Shown here one piece after another: positions 40,788 to 52,217 of a DNA stretch of 64,000 nt; position 1 is the stretch's first letter; each line of letters begins with the position of its first letter. The position numbers and the translations under genes are program-made. The notes beneath the pieces are model-generated. The model worked only from the letters and a program-made list of their open reading frames with translations. It did no database searches and was not told the DNA's origin. The stretch is from the NCBI GenBank assembly GCA_041663325.1, contig JBAZRN010000003.1:1-64000 (forward strand), written 5' to 3'. Source of the DNA: CAJBLF01 sp041663325. Its GTDB lineage: Bacteria; Patescibacteriota; Gracilibacteria; Absconditabacterales; Absconditicoccaceae.

Positions 40788-42590
40788 TTAAGAATTTAAC
40801 TGTTTGAATAAAACAAACTTCCTTATTTCATTTATAAAATCCTGCTCATTTAACGTTGAATAATCTGTTTCCATATAAGCTTCTGCACACCACTCCTCGT
40901 CCCATCAAACACATTTTAGGGCGGAGAATCAGGCCTCTTCTTTCCTATTAAAGAATAATTTTAGTCGCTTCTGTTTTATCTCTTCATATTTGTGTCTTCT
41001 ATCAATTCTTCAATCATTTTTTGTTTTTTCATATCAGTCATCCTTAAAATATCAAAAGAAACTTTCTTTTAAATTATTATGAGGTATATGTGCTGTAAAA
41101 ACCATTACACAAGTAACAACGCCGACAGGATAAAATAATTCTCAAGGCATTGAAAAGACAGCTTCTAACGTATGTTTGGACAAGATTCTTTTCTTTGTTT
41201 CATTGTTTATATTATTACTTGTCAAAGCACAACTCATAGGGACAATAGCAACTCATGTTCAGTTTTTTTCTAACATATCTAACATATGTTCAACGAATGC
41301 CATTTCTGACTGTCATTCTCATTTTTGACTGTATGGCGGGTTGATAAATCATGTATTGGGCTTGTGTTCTTTTATTTTCTCTACTAATTCTGGGTCAAAA
41401 CAATCTCATTGATAAATATTTGCCTTACCATCTCATCTAAGAATCATGTTTGAACAAGCTAGAGTATACATATTTGGGTTTTGTTCTATTCAGATCAGTT
41501 GTTCAGCCTTTATTTTGTCAATTAATTTAGAATCCTCTTTTGCATCTTCAATCATTTTCTTCATTGCGGAGATCAGAAATCATCCAGTTCCACAACAGGG
41601 ATCTAAAACCTTAGAATTTACGTTTACTCTCGCAAGTTCCACAAAAAGCTCAGTAATGTGCTTTGGTGTCAAAACGATACCAAGTCACTGTTTATCTCAG
41701 CCCGTATATCTCAAAAACTCTCAATAAAATGATCCTATCACATCATATTCATCATACGCATGAAAAAATGGAGCTATATTTTTCTCTACTTGTCATATCA
41801 AAATTTTTAAGACTGTTTCATTTGATTTACCATACTCCTTACTCAGATTAGGATGTTTCTCCAAAAATTGGTAGGTATGTTTCATGAGGTCTTTTTTTTC
41901 ACCAGGAATATTAAAATCATCTATTTGTCTTGTAATTGCCTGATAGAGTGACGTTTGTAAATCTCTGGAATATGCATATCCGTTTTTAAACTCTTCATCT
42001 CTTAGCGCAATCAATATGCCACTTACAAACAATGGTTTTTCGGATTCTGATAATTTAGCGTAATCTCTGATATTATTATGCAGTTCTCTAGAAAATTTTA
42101 ATAGTTCTGATTTTGCCTTTTTCTCTTGTTCTGGATTTCTTTTGAGAATATTTTCATATTCTTGCATCGTCATTATTTCTGTCTGTTCTAGTCTTTTATA
42201 GTTTTGCTCTCATTTCAAGAACAAAAAATTTGAAATTTTCAATTCCTTTTCTGTTTGTCAGCTGACAGCAATAGCTATTACATTATAAGATTTTGATAAT
42301 TTCGCTCAATAATATAAAACTCAGTCCACAGCATAATCTCATGTTTTAAGCTTATCTTTACTTTCATGTTGTTTGATATAAGGCTTACATTCTACAACAA
42401 TCAAAAAATCTTTATTTGGAGGAGTAATGATAAATTCTGGCCTTGATTTTCAATCTCATCTTTTACTTCATCACTTTAGAAGTTTATCAATAATTGGGTT
42501 TTGACTTTTCTGTTCTTCGATAAGTTTCTTATTATATCATTGTGATATAAATAAGTCCTTAGTTAAATTCTCTGTTATTCTTTCGCTCAT
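40788..42590 (-). CDS. Fused endonuclease/N6-adenine methylase (BcgIA-like type IIB)
   Basis: This 600-residue protein has an N-terminal PD-(D/E)xK-like nuclease (PEFIITPPNKDFLIVVECK; Glu-52, Glu-67, Lys-69), a helical region and an N6-adenine methylase core with VLDPCCGTGGFL (motif I) and FINPPYSQKGEG (NPPY motif IV). Joining both activities in one chain beside a separate specificity subunit is the BcgI pattern (BcgIA about 637 residues). Such enzymes cut on both sides of their site. TGA encodes many glycines, so the system has adapted to the host code or arose within it. Confidence 0.85.
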
Positions 42591-42622
42591 GAAATAACGA
42601 TGAATTTATAAAAATTAATTGT

Positions 42623-42650
42623 AATATACGTATTTTAATTTTTATTGCAA
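42623..42650 (-). promoter_or_regulatory. Promoter of the restriction-modification genes
   Basis: Minus-strand -35 TTGCAA and -10 TATATT, 16-base spacing. The flank ACAATTA after the -10 resembles the NAD promoters, but the second operator half is absent. Confidence 0.7.
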
Positions 42651-42684
42651 GTGATCTGTCAAAAATAAATTTGACAATCGTTTT

Positions 42685-44076
42685 TTAAAACTCACATTGC
42701 TTTGGTGCTCTTGGAAATGGAATCACATCGCGGATATTTTCCATGCCGGTGATATACATCATCAGTCTTTCAAATCCCACACCGAAACCTGCATGAGGCA
42801 CTGATCCATATTTTCTTAAATCTAAATATCGTCCATAATCTTCCACATGAAGTCCCATATCTTTGATTTTCTTTTCCAAGACTTCTAATCTTTCTTCTCT
42901 CTGAGATCCGCCGATAATCTCTCCAACCCCAGGCACCAAGAGGTCTGTCGCAGCAACGGTTTTGCCGTCTTCATTCAGTCTCATGTAAAAAGCCTTGATC
43001 TCTTTGGGATAATCTGTCACGAAAGTCGGACCTTTGAATATTTTTTCACACAGATATCTCTCATGTTCGGTCTGCAAATCCATGCCTCGCTCTACGGGAT
43101 AGTCGAATTTTTGTCATGATTTCTTGAGTAATTCAATGGCTTCGGTATACGTCACTCTCGTAAAATCCGCTTTGACTAATTTTTCCAATCTCGTTTTCAC
43201 TTCTGGATTGATGAATTGCGCGAAGAAATCCATCTCTGCAGGCGCATTATTCAGCACGTATTGGAAGACGTATTTGAGCAATGCTTCTCATAAATTCATA
43301 TCGTCATTAAGATCAGCGAAAGCAATTTCCGGTTCGATCATTCGGAACTCGGAAAGGTGGCGGGCGGTGTTGGAATTCTCAGCTCTGAAGGTAGGTCAGA
43401 AAGTATATACTTTGCTGAACGCCATAGCGAATGTCTCCGCTTCCAACTGTCCGCTGACCGTCAACGATGCTTGTTTACCGAAAAAATCTTTGGAATAATT
43501 TATTTGTCCATCTTCATTTTTTGGCATATTCAAAAAATCTAGTGTAGAGACTTGAAACATCTGTCCCGCTCCTTCAGCGTCGCTTCCGGTAATGATAGGT
43601 GTATGCACATAGATAAATCCGTTTTCATTGAAGAATTTATGGATGGCGAATGCGAGCAATGACCTAACTCTAAACACTGCTGAAAAGGTGTTTGATCTCG
43701 TCCTGAGATGAGCGATTTCACGAAGATATTCAAAGCTATGTCATTTCTTTTGAAGCGGATAATCGTTAGGACAAGCGCCTACGATAGTCACTTTGTTCGC
43801 TTTCACTTCAAAGACTTGTTTAGCTCCTTGTGAAGCGACTAATTTTCCTTCGATAGTGATTGAACTTCCCGTTGTAAGTTTGCAAATATCGTCAAAATTT
43901 GATAAATTATTTTCAAAAACAATCTGAATATTTTTGAGGTACGATCCATCATTGAGTTCGATAAACCCGAATGTTTTGGAGTCTCTTACGCTTCTTACCC
44001 GTCAATTTAAAATAATTTCTTTATCGAGGAATTGTTTGTAGTCTCCAAAGATGTGCGCGACAGTAGTCAGTTTCAT
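42685..44076 (-). CDS. asnS: Asparaginyl-tRNA synthetase
   Basis: This 463-residue class IIb enzyme has an N-terminal OB anticodon domain (LNGRVRSVRDSKTFGFIELNDGS) and the class II core: motif 1 near VHTPIITGSDAEGAGQMF, motif 2 TFRAENSNTARHLSEFRMIEPE, and motif 3 GFGVGFERLMMYITGMENIRDVIPFPR. The IIGGSQREERLE and HAGFGVG segments and AENSNT favour Asn over Asp. TGA codons occur at glycines near motif 2 and elsewhere. It has its own promoter and ends 94 bases before the R-M genes begin. Confidence 0.95.
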
Positions 44077-44111
44077 AATTTTTTTAAAAAATAATGTAAA
44101 ATATTGAATTT

Positions 44112-44139
44112 ACTATACTATTTGGACTACCAAATTCAA
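44112..44139 (-). promoter_or_regulatory. asnS promoter
   Basis: Minus-strand -35 TTGAAT and -10 TATAGT with 16-base spacing, 36 bases upstream of asnS. Confidence 0.65.
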
Positions 44140-44254
44140 CGTTTTATCCTAAATTTTTTTCTGCGTCCTTAATTCTGAACTCTACATTTGTTTAAATTGG
44201 GGTTGATTTTTACATCAAAAAGGATATAGACATTTAAAACAAAAACATATAAAT

Positions 44255-44545
44255 ATGATACCATTTGGAATTAATCAAAAATTAAGCTTTCCCCAAACAA
44301 AGAAACTTACAACCATTAACGTCCAATTTCTAGGACCCAAAAACGACCTTGAAAAATTGGTTGATGAAGGTTTGCAAAAACCAGACTTTCTAAAGGTTTT
44401 TCTAAGAAATACATGGACGATTTCTATCCTCGAATATGCCGAGAAAAAAATCAAAAGCTATAAAAAACTTGATGAAAACATGCGTGGAGAATTGCTCAAA
44501 ATCATCAACGAGCATCCACTAAAAAAACAACAAACAGCGGAATAA
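44255..44545 (+). CDS. Hypothetical protein, 96 aa, UGA-free
   Basis: I do not recognise this protein. It begins MIPFGINQKLSFPQTKKL and is basic and helical after residue 30 (KNDLEKLVDEGLQKPDFLKV). It contains no UGA-glycine. The 18 bases AAAAACATATAAATATGA across its start (44241-44258) are identical to those at the 4020 gene, suggesting both were imported together or use the same translation signal. A strong terminator follows. Confidence 0.55.
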   Translation: MIPFGINQKLSFPQTKKLTTINVQFLGPKNDLEKLVDEGLQKPDFLKVFLRNTWTISILEYAEKKIKSYKKLDENMRGELLKIINEHPLKKQQTAE

Positions 44546-44569
44546 AAAAAATTAGTTTCAACAAATCAT

Positions 44570-44598
44570 CCCTCTCGTTTTTCGGAGGGTTTTTTTTA
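44570..44598 (+). terminator. Rho-independent terminator
   Basis: CCCTC / GAGGG stem (extended by C-G pairs) with a T-rich loop, followed by eight T residues. It ends the 44255-44545 gene and lies beside the convergent thrS end. Confidence 0.75.
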
Positions 44599-44649
44599 TA
44601 TTTCTTATTTTTTTCTCATCCCCTTACCCCTTCCCAGGGAAATAACTAT

Positions 44650-46587
44650 TTAAAGCTTTCTCGTTTTTACTTCAACTAGACACTTGTCGACAAACTCAGC
44701 GACACCCGTTTCATACTGCTTTTTGCTTCTATATTCACGGATAGAAAGCGTTTTGGTGCTTTCCTCTTTTTCACCTACAATGACGATATAAGGGATCTTC
44801 TCTATCTCAGCATTACGGATTTTCTTAGAGAAGGAATCATCGCTATCATCGACTGTACTTCTGAGAAATTGCTCGTGGAACTTCTCATGAATTTTGTCTG
44901 CATAGGCGATGAATTTCTCTGCAACAGGGATGATCCTAATCTGTTCAGGTGATAATCGGAATGGGAACGCTCCTGCATAATGCTCGATCAAAACTCAGAT
45001 GAATCTTTCAAAACTTCCAAGTAACGCTCTATGAAGCATGTACGGTCTCTCATCTTCTCATTTGTTATTTGTGAAAGTCATATCAAATCTTTCTGGGAGA
45101 TTGAAATCAAACTGCAACGTAGAACATTGTCGTTCTCTACCTAAACAATCTTTGACCTTGAAATCAAGTTTCGGTCCGTAAAATGCTGCTTCTCCAAGCT
45201 CTTTGGAATAATCAAGCTTCATTTCCTTGGCAATGTCTTCAAGCACTTTTTCGGTATATTCCCATCATGCATCATTACCAGCATATTTGGTTTTGTTGTT
45301 TGGATCTCTGAGAGAAAGATATACTCTGACGTCCTCTTTTTTGAATCCAAACGATTTGTAGATAAACAGAATAAAATTGACTACTCTTTTGAGTTCACCT
45401 TCTACTTGATCTCTTCTACAGATAATATGTGCATCATCTTGAGTAAATCCTCTCACACGAACTAATCCACTTAATTGTCCTTTCTTTTCAAATCTATATA
45501 CTGTTCCCATCTCACATCGACGAAGTGGAAAATCTCTATAACTTTTTGGTGCTGCTTTATAAATCTCCACGTGAAATGGGCAGTTCATCGGCTTCATTAA
45601 ATACTGTTCGGATTCTTCAGCTTTCTTGCCTGATTTTGCGTCTTCTAAGCTTTGTCCTACTTCCATAGGAGGATACATACTTTCAGAATAAAATCACCGA
45701 TGTCCTGAGGTTTCCCGAAGTTTCCTGTTTCCTATGTGTGGTGTTTTGACAAATTGATAACCGTTTTTTTCGTGTTCTTTTTTTCGAAAATCTTCTATAA
45801 CATTGTAAAGCATCGCTCATTTCGGCATCCACAATGGTAATCCAAGACCTACTTTTTCTGAAAAAGTAAATAATCACATTTTTTTCCCGAGCACTCTATG
45901 ATCTCTTTTTTTCGCTTCTTCCATCATCTCGATATATGCTTTTAATGCGTTTTTGTCTTCAAATGCAAGTCCGTAGATTCTTGTCATCATAGGATTTTTT
46001 TCGCTTCCTCTCCAATATGCTCACGCAATCTTATCGAGCTTGAATGCGTCAGGATTTATTTCTTTGGTATTCTCTACATGAGGTCATTCACACATATCGA
46101 TGAAAGTAATAAACGAATTTTCAATTTTCAATTTTCAATTTTCAATTTTGGAAATATACTCATTTATCTTTTCATATTTTTTGAAATATTCAGGTTTGCT
46201 ACCCTTGAGCAAATTTTCTTTTGCACTCATTGGGATAGTATTGATATAGTAAGAAAATACGGTTTCCCCCTCTTTTTTGAATTCTTCGATAAGCTCGATT
46301 TTGAATTCTTCCCCAAGCATCGTAATAATCTCTTTCGCTTGCTTATAATTAAGATCTATTCTGTGAAATAATTGGCTTTCCTTGACGATTTTGACCATCA
46401 TTTTATTGAGGTCTTTGAGATGTTCTTCTTTGAATTCTACCCCATCAGAAAAGATAAAATCATAATAAAATCCAGTATCTATCGCAGGTCCGATACCGAG
46501 TTTCGCAGAAGGATCTACTGATCTTTGGATTGCTTGCGCTAGAATATGAGAAAGTGAGTGACGCGGTTTTAATAAGGCTTCTTCCAT
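44650..46587 (-). CDS. thrS: Threonyl-tRNA synthetase
   Basis: This 645-residue class II enzyme has the editing domain (PRHSLSHILAQAIQ, YYDFIF), then MCEGPHVENTKEINPDAFKL with the zinc/editing residues. The catalytic core has LMKPMNCPFHVEIYK, RRCEMGTVYRFEKKGQLSGLVRVRGFTQDDAHI and QCSTLQFDFNLPERFDM. The anticodon domain follows (AGAFPFRLSPEQIRIIPV). The N-terminal TGS domain is absent. Between the editing helices, an AATTTTC-type tandem repeat is translated as KIENGKLKIENS, in frame, with a TGA-glycine. Seven or more TGA codons are read through. Confidence 0.95.
46118..46149. repeat. Tandem repeat in thrS coding sequence
   Basis: The unit TTTTCAA is repeated with alternating spacing about four times. 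It adds roughly ten residues to ThrS without breaking the frame. Confidence 0.75.
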
Positions 46588-46676
46588 AACTATTTGTGAT
46601 GTATATAAAAAATCATGTAAATGAATCGTAGTTGTAATGTTTTGTGACTAAAAAAACAAGATTATTTTGATTAGAA

Positions 46677-46697
46677 TTTACTGTAAAAAACAGTAAA
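46677..46697. promoter_or_regulatory. Palindrome between divergent thrS and glycosyltransferase genes
   Basis: TTTACTGT-N5-ACAGTAAA is a perfect inverted repeat in a divergent promoter region, so it may be an operator. It has N5 spacing and differs from the NAD operator. Confidence 0.4.
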
Positions 46698-46728
46698 CTA
46701 TGCTATATATTTATTTCATATTATCAAT

Positions 46729-47805
46729 ATGAACTATATACTCGTTCCTATCATAGCCGTAGCAGTTGCCTTCTCTGGACTTAAACTTTTCCGTTGGTTG
46801 AAGATACTTGATAAGCCAGGAAATGACCTCAAAAACACCAGAAAACCAGTACCTACGATGCAAGGAATCTTTGTTTACTTAGGTTTTTTTATCAGTATAG
46901 CGCTCCTCTTTCCGCAATATTTACATAATAATTTATTCTGGGGACTTTTTTTTGGTTCGCTTCCTATCGTGATATTTGAGCTTTTCGAAGAATTGAATTA
47001 TATCGGGAAAATTAAATTTAAAATACCACCGTCACTTAGATTGATCGGACATATAGCAGGAGCTTTATTGGCAGTTTGGATATGAAGTTTTGCACCGCAA
47101 GAATTCATCATCAATGGACATACACGAATAATGCCTCAGTGGCTTTTAGCCTTAGGCTTTGCACTTTGGGCTATCTTATGTATTAATGCAATAAACCGGT
47201 TTGATGGGATTTATGGTCAAGCAAGCGGAGTTTCGAGTATCGGATTTTTGACGATATTTTTGCTAATCCAATTTGTAGTATTCAAATCATATACCAATTT
47301 TACGGATGCGAATATGCAGACTTTACTGTTTGTAAAGAATATTTCATTCGTACTTTTTTGCATATCACTAGTATCTACGGTGATTGAATATAAACCATTA
47401 GGTCTGGTAAGAGATGTGGGAATTATGTTTTTCTGATTTAGTTTGGCGTATCTTTCTGTAGTTGGGTGAGCGAAAATAGGAACTCTGATCGTAGCGTTGT
47501 CTCTAGTAATCTTTGACGCGATATGGGTCTGATTATGGAGAATGTTTGTTGTAAAAAAAAATCCGCTCAAAGGTGATTATACTCATCTGCACCATAGATT
47601 GCTTGGTTTGTGACGAACGAGAAAAGAAGTCAGAGGGTTTGTCTGGATTTGGTCACTTATTATGATGATATTCATTCTGATCCAATGAACCGATAGATCA
47701 AACAAACTTATTATCTTTACGGTCATGGCATTCGTTTTCTTCGGTGTCAATTATTATCTCTTTATCGTCAAAAAGTTACCCTGTTGATTGCCTATGAAAA
47801 AATAA
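46729..47805 (+). CDS. Polyprenyl-phosphate sugar-1-phosphate transferase (WecA/TagO-like)
   Basis: This 358-residue membrane protein belongs to glycosyltransferase family 4 (MraY/WecA superfamily). It has about ten hydrophobic helices, FELFEELNYIGKIKF in place of the usual DD segment (the two Asp are Glu-Glu), NAINRFDGIYGQASG with the conserved Asn/Asp, and KGDYTHLHHRLLGLG, the family's C-terminal HLHH motif. It would start a lipid-linked cell-surface glycan. The EE substitution at the catalytic acidic pair is unusual. TGA encodes many late glycines. Confidence 0.8.
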
Positions 47806-47830
47806 TTAATTTTAAAAAACAATTGTTGTA

Positions 47831-47859
47831 AAAAAAACCCTGCAGATAAACCTGCAGGG
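47831..47859 (-). terminator. Terminator for the minus-strand CAP gene
   Basis: CCCTGCAG / CTGCAGGG with a six-base loop and, on the minus strand, seven T residues. The 47860-48042 region between it and the CAP gene holds no supported gene. Confidence 0.75.
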
Positions 47860-48042
47860 AGTGCCAAAGCAAACCAGTTTATTTAGGTAACCAAACCTTA
47901 CTCCTACAAGAATGTAGGAGCTGGAAAAACAAAAACCTAAAGCTGGAAAAATCTTTGACTACATATACAATATCTTCATCTTCTTTGTGTGAAGATACTA
48001 TATATATATTCCATAATAAATCAAGAGCATTATATGTTTTTA

Positions 48043-48633
48043 TTAAACATCTCTTTTTATCCGAGGATATCGACCTCAAAAATCTATTACCCGATATCCA
48101 TTACAATATCCTATACCAATATCTTCGGCAAACTCTCATACAATTTTATTTGCATGAGGAGCCGATCACATTCGATTTTTCATAACATCATAGATACTGT
48201 GAGGTCCATTGTGGATATTTTCTCACATAAAAACTTTTTTATATCCATGATTTTTTACCCTTGCACTTCAATCAACTCAATTTTTATCGTTATGACTATA
48301 CCAAGTATTTTTATCCATGTATTGAGCATATTCCCATGCTGTTGTATTTAGGTTTTCATCAAAGACCAATGATTTCAAACTATTTTTTGCTCTTTCTTGA
48401 TTGATTTCTACCAATAATTCGTTTCTGATAGTTTCTATATCTAAATTATCCGTATTAGTATCTATCAATTTTTTATGGTCAGTAACAATATTAGTTGTCA
48501 CTTGTTTTTTTAAATTAGCTGCATCTACTTGAGTTTGTAATGCTGTTAAATCTTTTTGTTCAGGAGAAATAGTAGAAGCTATAGCTTCAGGCGCTTTTTT
48601 TGGGATGTGTTTTATTTCATTATCATTAACCAT
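48043..48633 (-). CDS. CAP/SCP domain protein (YkwD-like)
   Basis: This 196-residue protein has a CAP domain from about residue 75: LLVEINQERAKNSLKSLVFD, LNTTAWEYAQYMDKNTWYSHN, GYKKVFMGENIHNG, AP-HANKIVGEFAEDIGIGY. The His and Glu of the CAP cavity are present (YSHN, GENI). The N-terminal 70 residues are a charged linker and no signal peptide is seen. Seven TGA codons complete the domain. It follows a 529-residue unknown gene on the same strand and ends with a terminator; this group may act at the cell surface. Confidence 0.8.
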
Positions 48634-48690
48634 ATATTCATAACAGGGGAAGGTGTAAAACGATATATCACCTATACATATTTTTTTATT

Positions 48691-50280
48691 TTAAACTTCT
48701 TTTTGGTTAATATATTCATTTATAAATTTATTCGTTTCCTTATTGGTAATCCCTCTTCCGGCATTCTTATCGTTTTTGATGAGATTGGCCGAAAAAACAT
48801 CTACTCCCTTCGAATCTAATGCCAAATATAGTTCTTTTGAAGCCGTTACTCATTTGCCGCTTTTCCATTCTTTAAGCTCTGTATTTGTTATCGTATGATT
48901 CTTTTTAAAATTATATGTTTCCTCTGTTATTGGCTTTCGTTCTGTTGGTTGTGTTAATTTATTATCACTTATCTGTAATTCTATATACCTTGCATGCAAA
49001 GGGAATAAAACCCCATTTTCTTTTTCATAGACACCTATTCATGGTTTTTGATTGAAATAAGGATTTTCTGCTATGATACGTCATGATGTCCACGTCACCA
49101 TACCATCATTCAAATCAGACTTTTCTTTTATTTTATTTAATTCAACTATCTGTTTATCTTTGGGTACTTTTTTTCGTTCTTGATACCTCACGTTGACCTG
49201 AGCATATTGATATTCCCTATACATATATTGTTCCAAAACATCAAAATATTTGCTCTTATCTGATTGATTTGTTATGGATTTTATTACTTCTTCCATACTA
49301 GCAAATCATATTTTTTCTAATGCTTGAAGCGCTCCACTTCATGGTAAAAATATGGTTTTTAGTTCTTCAACGGTCGGAGGATAACTTGGTCACCATTCTG
49401 ATCCATAGTTTGTATATTCAGGATTATTTGTATTGATTGGTATATTAGGCAATGATCATTCCAATTGTTTTTGAACAAAATTAGATCTATTTCATAATAA
49501 TTTTTTGTTATCAAAATAAGTAATATTACTAACACTACTACGTACCTCTAATTGTATTGATGTCGGATCAATATCGGGATTTTTTTTCAATTCTTTTATC
49601 TTAGCGGTGATTGAAGGCACCATATCCTGTATTCATCTATTGATATCCACATCTGATCTTCATCTGTAAAAATATTGCTTAGGAAAATCATTAACTTCTT
49701 TTTCTACTAATATTTTTTCTGGGGTTGTTTCTACGGTTTTTTCGCTATCTTTTTTTGGCTTCCATCATTCTTTGATATATTTTTCTTTGTTCTGGTCATA
49801 TTCATCTTTATCTACTATTTGCTTTTCTGTGTTATATTTTTCATACAATTTATGTTTGGTGTTGAAAATATTTCCCATGTCTTGTTCTACTGCAGCGTAA
49901 AATAAATCTTTTTTCTCTCATATGGCTGTAGATTGAAATGGTTTTGTCTTATTTGCATATTTGTCAGGGTTATAGAGTTGCATAAAAAAAAATGCAGTTT
50001 CCAAAGTTGTCTTATCATCTCGTCAAAAATTCTGATTTTTATCTGTCTTGTACAATACATAGATCTGATCTATCATAGATTTATATAAAAAATTCAAAGT
50101 ATCCTTCGTCTCAATATTTTTCTCTCCTTCAGGGACATTGAATGCATGTTTGATCAATCATTCTATTTTTGTTTTTTCAGTTTCTTTCTTTATTATATCA
50201 ATAGCCTGCTTTTCCCCTTCAGAAAGTTTTGTATTTGTAGCTTCTTTTCGTTCTGTCGATCACATGGTTTGTATTCACAT
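48691..50280 (-). CDS. Hypothetical protein, 529 aa
   Basis: I do not recognise this protein. It is hydrophilic, with no membrane segment. The N-terminal 170 residues are helical and lysine-rich. The middle (about 185-265) reads KQYFYRGRSDVDINRGIQDM, QLEVRSSVSNITYFDNKKLL, GNRSNFVQKQLEG, a pattern loosely like an OmpA-type peptidoglycan-binding domain, but this is weak. The rest includes TPTERKPITEETYNF-like charged stretches. The first ATG is followed at once by TGA-Gly; a second start at 50265 is possible. At least 14 TGA codons are read as Gly. Confidence 0.65.
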
Positions 50281-50304
50281 TTTTTTATGTAGAAAATAAA
50301 ATAA

Positions 50305-50640
50305 TTATATGTTTTGCAAGAGAGCATCTGGAGATTCTTCTTTTTCTCTTTCCATTTCTTCCTGTTTTTTGATAGACATTAGGATTTCTCCTATTTTTTT
50401 AGTTTTTTCTTCAGCCACTGATTTGTTTCATTGCTTGATTGCATTGGCTATTTCAAATACTGACTGATAAACAAACAAAAGTATTTGTTCGGGTATTTCT
50501 CTAAAAGAACTAACGGTCTTATAAAACAATGTGAAAATTTCATGCGTCCATTGGAGCTGTTTAAGTACTTCTAGGACCTTAGTTCTTTTGGTTTCATAGG
50601 GCAGACCTCTAAATTCTTCTACCTGCTTTTTGATATCCAT
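50305..50640 (-). CDS. Hypothetical protein, 111 aa
   Basis: This helical protein starts MDIKKQVEEFRGLPYETKRT and ends with a coiled-coil-like KKQEEMEREKEESPDALLQN. One TGA-glycine at 50428 joins the tail. No family is recognised. It is the first gene after a clear promoter and is followed after 24 bases by the 529-residue gene, so the two and the CAP gene likely form one operon. Confidence 0.6.
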
Positions 50641-50690
50641 TCCTAATAAAGGTTACGTGCTAAATATTAAGTTTTAAATTGACTGTCTTA

Positions 50691-50718
50691 AGTATACTCA
50701 GAAATCAAAATTTTGCAA
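50691..50718 (-). promoter_or_regulatory. Promoter of the 111-aa/529-aa/CAP genes
   Basis: Minus-strand -35 TTGCAA and -10 TATACT with 16-base spacing, identical in form to the nadE promoter but without operator palindromes. Confidence 0.75.
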
Positions 50719-50796
50719 ATTTTGAATTTTGATTTGAAAATTTTGATCGATATTTTTTTAAAAATGCTTAAACAATCTTGTATTTTTTTTGTTTGC

Positions 50797-50830
50797 AAAA
50801 ACCGAATTAATACAAAATTCGGTTTTTTTT
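50797..50830. terminator. Bidirectional terminator
   Basis: AAAACCGAATT / AATTCGGTTTT around a short loop, with T-runs on both strands. It ends the 50842-52191 gene on the minus strand. Confidence 0.8.
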
Positions 50831-50841
50831 AGAAATGACTA

Positions 50842-52191
50842 CTATTTATTATTTTTTTCTATCTTTTCACTGGATGTCTCTATGATTTTTCACTCAATAA
50901 ATTGTACTGATTTCTTCTCTCCTTTTGGTGAAGTAACTTCTATTATTCACGTTCAGGAAATGTTGTTTAAGGAAACTCATTTTTCTGGTGTTGTTAATTT
51001 TAGAGGAGATTTTTCATTTGTGTCAATAATCTTAAATTCCGTATCATTTACCATGTAAACAAATGATTTCGATAATGGCTCTTTTGTATACATTTTATTT
51101 TCCATATAAGAATACAATGTCTCATTTTCAAAACTATGTAGCATTTGTGTAAATTCTTTTATGGCGCTATTGTCTGCACCTAATAGTTTTTGAATGTCAT
51201 CTATTCACTCTCATTTTTCTGTGGTTCCTGCAATAGTATAATTAGATTCGTCTATATTTATTTTCATATCTTCATCTGGAGGAAAAATAAGTGCTTTCTC
51301 TTCTTTTAATAACTTTTCGAAAGGTTCTTTATTTTTCATTTTGAGCATCACAGTTCCTGAATTTATTTTGCCATCTACATATTTTCAAGATAAATTCATA
51401 GTCCATTTTTTGAATTCCATGTTAATGAATTTTTCTTTTAACTGTCATTTTTCTACTGATTGTTTCACCGTGAGTTGTACTCCATCTATATTTTCTGTAG
51501 TTTCTGTTTCCCCGTCTTTGAGGAATTCTATACTTGTCTTAGATGGAAACGTTACTTCTTTAGCCTTCTGATTATCTTCTTTTATTTCTGTAGTAAAGGT
51601 ATCTAAAGCTTTGATTGTCCCTGGACCAAATCATCCATCTCGAGAATCTGGACCCCTTTTTGATGATTTTGCCAATTGATTTTTGGCAGACTGATCTTCT
51701 AAATTTGCATATAAATATTTTTGTAATTGTTGAATATTCGCAATTGTAGGAGCAGTTAAAGCTTTAATAATAACGTTTTTTCCTTCAAAATCCTCTGTAG
51801 TATCTAGAGACGTCTTTGCTCTTTCCAAAATATCTTTACCTTGTTTTGCATTATATCATTCTGCATTTCCCTCTCCTATGTTTACTTCTTGGAGATTTTG
51901 TGTTTTTGTAATAGGCTCAAGAAAATTTATAAGATTCTCAAGTTCTTTTTTGTCAGGATTCTTTTTTAAACCATCTTCCGCTAAATTTAAAAGTTTTTTC
52001 GTGGCATCTTTATTTTGTTTCAATGTATTTCTGAAATTTTCAGTCAAGAGAGATTTAATTTTCTCGCTGTCTTCAGGATTTTTCACTGCATCACTTACTT
52101 CTTGTACGATTTTTTGTTCAATCTCTGTTTTTTTTTGTTCTGGTGTTTCTATAGCTACTGTTTTTTGCTCTAGTGTTTGATTCTCTGCCAT
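50842..52191 (-). CDS. Hypothetical protein with peptidoglycan-binding-like segment, 449 aa
   Basis: I do not recognise the full protein. The N-terminal 110 residues are acidic helix. Residues about 130-185 read PTIANIQQLQKYLYANL, then GPDSRDGGFGPGTIKALDTF. The latter matches the DGxFGPxT pattern of PG-binding-1 domains, with two of its glycines from TGA. The C-terminal 250 residues are strand-rich (VTFPSKTSIEFLKDGE, SFVYMVNDTEFKIIDTNEK). No signal peptide is visible. It follows a 96-residue gene and may bind the cell wall. Confidence 0.65.
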
Positions 52192-52217
52192 TTGCGAACA
52201 ATAATTAATAAATAAAA

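Noticed and set aside
42606..42650. NAD-type operator at the restriction-modification promoter
   Set aside because: ATTGT and the promoter resemble those of the NAD genes, but the second half (ACAAT) is missing, so the likeness is due to the -10 flank only.
47879..48079. 66-residue minus-strand frame after the CAP gene
   Set aside because: It overlaps the CAP gene end in another frame, is low in complexity and has no start signal or family match.
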